Source of the DNA: Rubrivivax sp.
GTDB lineage: Bacteria > Pseudomonadota > Gammaproteobacteria > Burkholderiales > Burkholderiaceae
Length of the DNA: 8,237 nt
Direction of reading: 5' to 3'
NCBI GenBank assembly: GCA_004211235.1
Contig: SEEY01000366.1
Location: 1 to 8,237, forward strand
Made by a program: the position numbers and the translations under genes. Shown here piece after piece: positions 5,968-8,237 of the stretch. Position 1 is the first letter of the stretch, and each line of letters starts with the position of its first letter. The notes under the pieces were generated by a model, which saw only the letters and a list, made by a program, of their open reading frames with translations, did not search any database and was not told where the DNA came from.

Positions 5968-8237
5968 ATGAGAGGCGACGAAGCCCCCCTCTCCCGCTAC
6001 AACGCCAAACGCGACTTCGAGGCCACCCCCGAGCCCGCCGGCAAACCCGCGCGCAGGAAGGTCAAGCAGCTCAGCTTCGTCATCCAGAAGCACTGGGCCT
6101 CCCACCTGCACTACGACTTCCGGCTGGAGCTCGACGGCGTCATGGTCAGCTGGGCCGTGCCGAAAGGCCCGAGCTACGACCCCGCGGTCAAGTCCATGGC
6201 CATCCATGTGGAAGACCACCCCGTCAGCTACAACAGCTTCGAGGGCAGCATCCCCAAGGGCCACTACGGCGCCGGCACCGTCATCATCTGGGACCGCGGC
6301 ACCTGGGAGCCGGTCGGCAATCCGCGCGAGGGGCTGGACAAGGGCAAGCTCGTCTTCCACATGCACGGCGAGAAGCTTGCCGGCCTGTGGGAACTGGTGC
6401 GGATCTCCAAGCCCGGCCAGAAGAAGCAGGACCAGTGGATCCTGTTCAAGAAGCGCGGCGACGCCTGGGCGCGGCCGGCGGCCGAGTACGACGTCATCAC
6501 CGCGCTGCCGGACAGCGTCGTCGAGAAGCCGCTCGGCCTCGTCGAGGAACGGGAGCCTCGCGGGCAGACCGCTGAAACGGTTGATGCAGCACCCGACCTG
6601 TCATCAGCCGTGAAGGCGCCACTTCCGGAGACGCTGCAGCCGCAGCTCGCCACGCTCGTCGCCGCAGCGCCCGGCGAGGGCGACTGGCTGATCGAGAACA
6701 AGTTCGACGGTTACCGCCTGCTCGCCCGCATCGCCGCCGGCAAGGTGCGCCTGTTCACGCGCCAGGGCAACGACTGGACGGCCCGCCTCAAGCCCCTCGC
6801 CGATGCGCTGCAGGCGCTCAAGCTCGGCACGGGCTGGTACGACGGCGAGATCGCCGTGCTCAACGAACAGGGCGTGCCCGACTTCAACCGCCTGCAGAAC
6901 GCCATCGACAACGCGCGCACCCAGGACATCGTCTACTTCCTGTTCGACCTGCCCTTCCACGGCGGGCGGGACCTGCGGGCCGTGCCGCTGCGCAGCCGCC
7001 GGGCCGCGTTGAAGGCCGTGCTCGCCGACAAGGCCAGCGATTGCATCCGCTTCAGCGACGAGCTGCCGTCCTCGCCCGCGCAGGTGCTGGCTGCTGCCTG
7101 CCAGCTCGGGCTGGAAGGCGTGATGCTCAAGCGCGCCGACAGCGCCTACGTCGGCCGGCGCAGCGACACCTGGCTGAAGCTCAAGTGCCAGCGCCGCCAG
7201 GAGTTCGTCGTCATCGGCTTCACCGACCGCACGAACTCGCCGGGCGAAGTGGGCGCGCTCATGCTCGGCTATCACGAGAATGGGACGCTGCGCTCCGCGG
7301 GCTCGGTCGGCACCGGCTGGGGCACGGCGCAGGGCCGCGAGCTGCATCGCCAGCTGGTGGCCCTGGAGACGAAAACGCCGCCGCTGGACCCGGCCGAGCT
7401 GGAGCCGGGGCGCTGGTCCAAGCGCCAGCGCGGCAGCGAGCGCTGGGTGAAGCCTACGCTCGTCGTGGAGGTCGCCTTCGGCGAATGGACGCCTGATGGC
7501 CACATCCGCCATGCGAGCTTCCGCGGCGTGCGCGAGGACAAGCCCGCCAAGGCCATCACGCGCGAGCAGCCGCAAGCCGTGCAAGCGCCGGCCCCATCGA
7601 GAGCTGCGACGAAGTCGGCCAGCAAGCCGGCCACCAAGCACCCGATCACGCATCCGGAGCGCGTCGTCGACGCCTCCACCGGCCTGCGCAAGATCGACGT
7701 CGTCCATTACTACGAAAGCGTTGCCGACTGGCTGCTGCCGCATCTGAAGCAGCGGCCCGTGTCGCTGGTGCGAGCGCCGCAGGGCATCGAGGGCGAGCTG
7801 TTCTTCCAGAAGCACTCCGAGGCGAAGATGCCCGGCGTGACCGAGCTGGCCGCGGAGCTCTGGCCCGGGCATGCGTCGCTGCTGTGCATCGACAGCGTCG
7901 AGGGCCTGATCAGCGCGGCGCAGATGAACGTCATCGAGTTCCACACCTGGAACACGACCGCGAAGAAGATCAACCAGCCGGACCGCGTCATCTTCGACCT
8001 CGACCCCGGCGAAGGCGTCACCTGGCCGCAACTGCAGGAGGCCGCGCTGCTGATGCATACGCTGCTGCAGGAGCTGGGGCTGCAGAGCTGGCTCAAGACC
8101 AGCGGCGGCAAGGGGCTGCATGTCGTCGTACCGCTGGCGCCCAAGCTCGATGACGACACGGTCAAGGCCTTCTCCAGGGCGGCCGTCGAGCACATGGCGC
8201 GGACCATTCCGCAGCGCTTCGTCGCCAAGAGCGGGGC
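5968..8237 (+). CDS. ligD: Multifunctional ATP-dependent DNA ligase LigD (3' partial)
   Basis: LigD carries out end processing, gap filling and sealing in bacterial non-homologous end joining. The window shows 756 codons in the Pseudomonas-type order. The phosphoesterase domain (about 1-190) has His42, His48, Asp50, Arg52 in HLHYDFRLE, then Ser61, His84 and Tyr88. The ligase domain (about 212-530) has the adenylation lysine Lys245 in ENKFDGYR, YDGEI (291-295), FLFDLPF (324-330), LEGVMLKR (382-389), WLKLK (402-406) and the OB-fold motif FRGVREDK (518-525). An Ala/Pro/Lys linker (about 530-558) leads to the polymerase domain, with FFQKH (612-616), metal ligands Asp677 and Asp679 in DLDP, and SGGKGLH (712-718). 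The third metal aspartate and the C-terminus lie beyond the window. GGAG lies 9 nt before the ATG. Position 76, which I recall as Arg in the Pseudomonas enzyme, is Ser here. The upstream ku is damaged, yet this gene shows no lesion. Confidence 0.96.
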   Translation, partial: MRGDEAPLSRYNAKRDFEATPEPAGKPARRKVKQLSFVIQKHWASHLHYDFRLELDGVMVSWAVPKGPSYDPAVKSMAIHVEDHPVSYNSFEGSIPKGHYGAGTVIIWDRGTWEPVGNPREGLDKGKLVFHMHGEKLAGLWELVRISKPGQKKQDQWILFKKRGDAWARPAAEYDVITALPDSVVEKPLGLVEEREPRGQTAETVDAAPDLSSAVKAPLPETLQPQLATLVAAAPGEGDWLIENKFDGYRLLARIAAGKVRLFTRQGNDWTARLKPLADALQALKLGTGWYDGEIAVLNEQGVPDFNRLQNAIDNARTQDIVYFLFDLPFHGGRDLRAVPLRSRRAALKAVLADKASDCIRFSDELPSSPAQVLAAACQLGLEGVMLKRADSAYVGRRSDTWLKLKCQRRQEFVVIGFTDRTNSPGEVGALMLGYHENGTLRSAGSVGTGWGTAQGRELHRQLVALETKTPPLDPAELEPGRWSKRQRGSERWVKPTLVVEVAFGEWTPDGHIRHASFRGVREDKPAKAITREQPQAVQAPAPSRAATKSASKPATKHPITHPERVVDASTGLRKIDVVHYYESVADWLLPHLKQRPVSLVRAPQGIEGELFFQKHSEAKMPGVTELAAELWPGHASLLCIDSVEGLISAAQMNVIEFHTWNTTAKKINQPDRVIFDLDPGEGVTWPQLQEAALLMHTLLQELGLQSWLKTSGGKGLHVVVPLAPKLDDDTVKAFSRAAVEHMARTIPQRFVAKSG

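Noticed and set aside
6604..8193. 529-codon minus-strand frame
   Set aside because: It lies opposite ligD, whose catalytic motifs are unmistakable. Long antisense frames are expected in GC-rich DNA.

Overview
The window is GC-rich with strong third-position G/C. Its genes point to a betaproteobacterium of the order Burkholderiales: a short H-NS protein with an Ala/Lys linker, a PRC-barrel stress-type protein, a Ku/LigD pair, and intergenic repeats of a style I associate with that order. Genus cannot be fixed from the sequence alone.

Layout. (1) 1-2231 (+): two tandem glycoside hydrolase family 5 cellulase-type genes. The first enters from outside the window. The second overlaps it by one base and has its own twin-arginine-like signal peptide. 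(2) 2280-2642 (-): an H-NS family nucleoid protein, convergent with the cellulases. (3) 2643-2936: a divergent regulatory gap with a candidate hns promoter and a 12-bp dyad. (4) 2937-3278 (+): a PRC-barrel protein. (5) 3279-3503: a non-coding stretch packed with hairpins. (6) 3504-3607: a perfect heptanucleotide tandem array (GAAGACA, 14 full copies plus 6 nt). (7) 3608-4510 (+): ku, with its N-terminal start replaced by the array and an in-frame TAG at 4133. (8) 4515-5321 (+): a protein with a MerR-like helix-turn-helix and TPR repeats, 4 nt after ku. (9) 5382-5923: a 542-bp intergenic island made of two diverged copies of one hairpin-rich unit facing each other. (10) 5968 to the window end (+): ligD, with phosphoesterase, ligase and polymerase domains in that order; only its C-terminus is missing.

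How the genes relate. Ku and LigD are the two core components of bacterial non-homologous end joining. Ku binds DNA ends and recruits LigD, which trims, fills in and seals. LigD is intact with all visible catalytic residues, while ku carries two separate lesions. The pathway may therefore be broken here, use another Ku elsewhere, or reflect assembly errors. The array is noteworthy because its 7-bp unit is open in every forward frame. Losing one unit would bring an upstream ATG at 3433, which has a good Shine-Dalgarno sequence, into frame with ku. That is the arithmetic of a phase-variable locus, although the missing Ku N-terminus and the TAG argue for decay. The cellulase pair is functionally separate from the repair genes.
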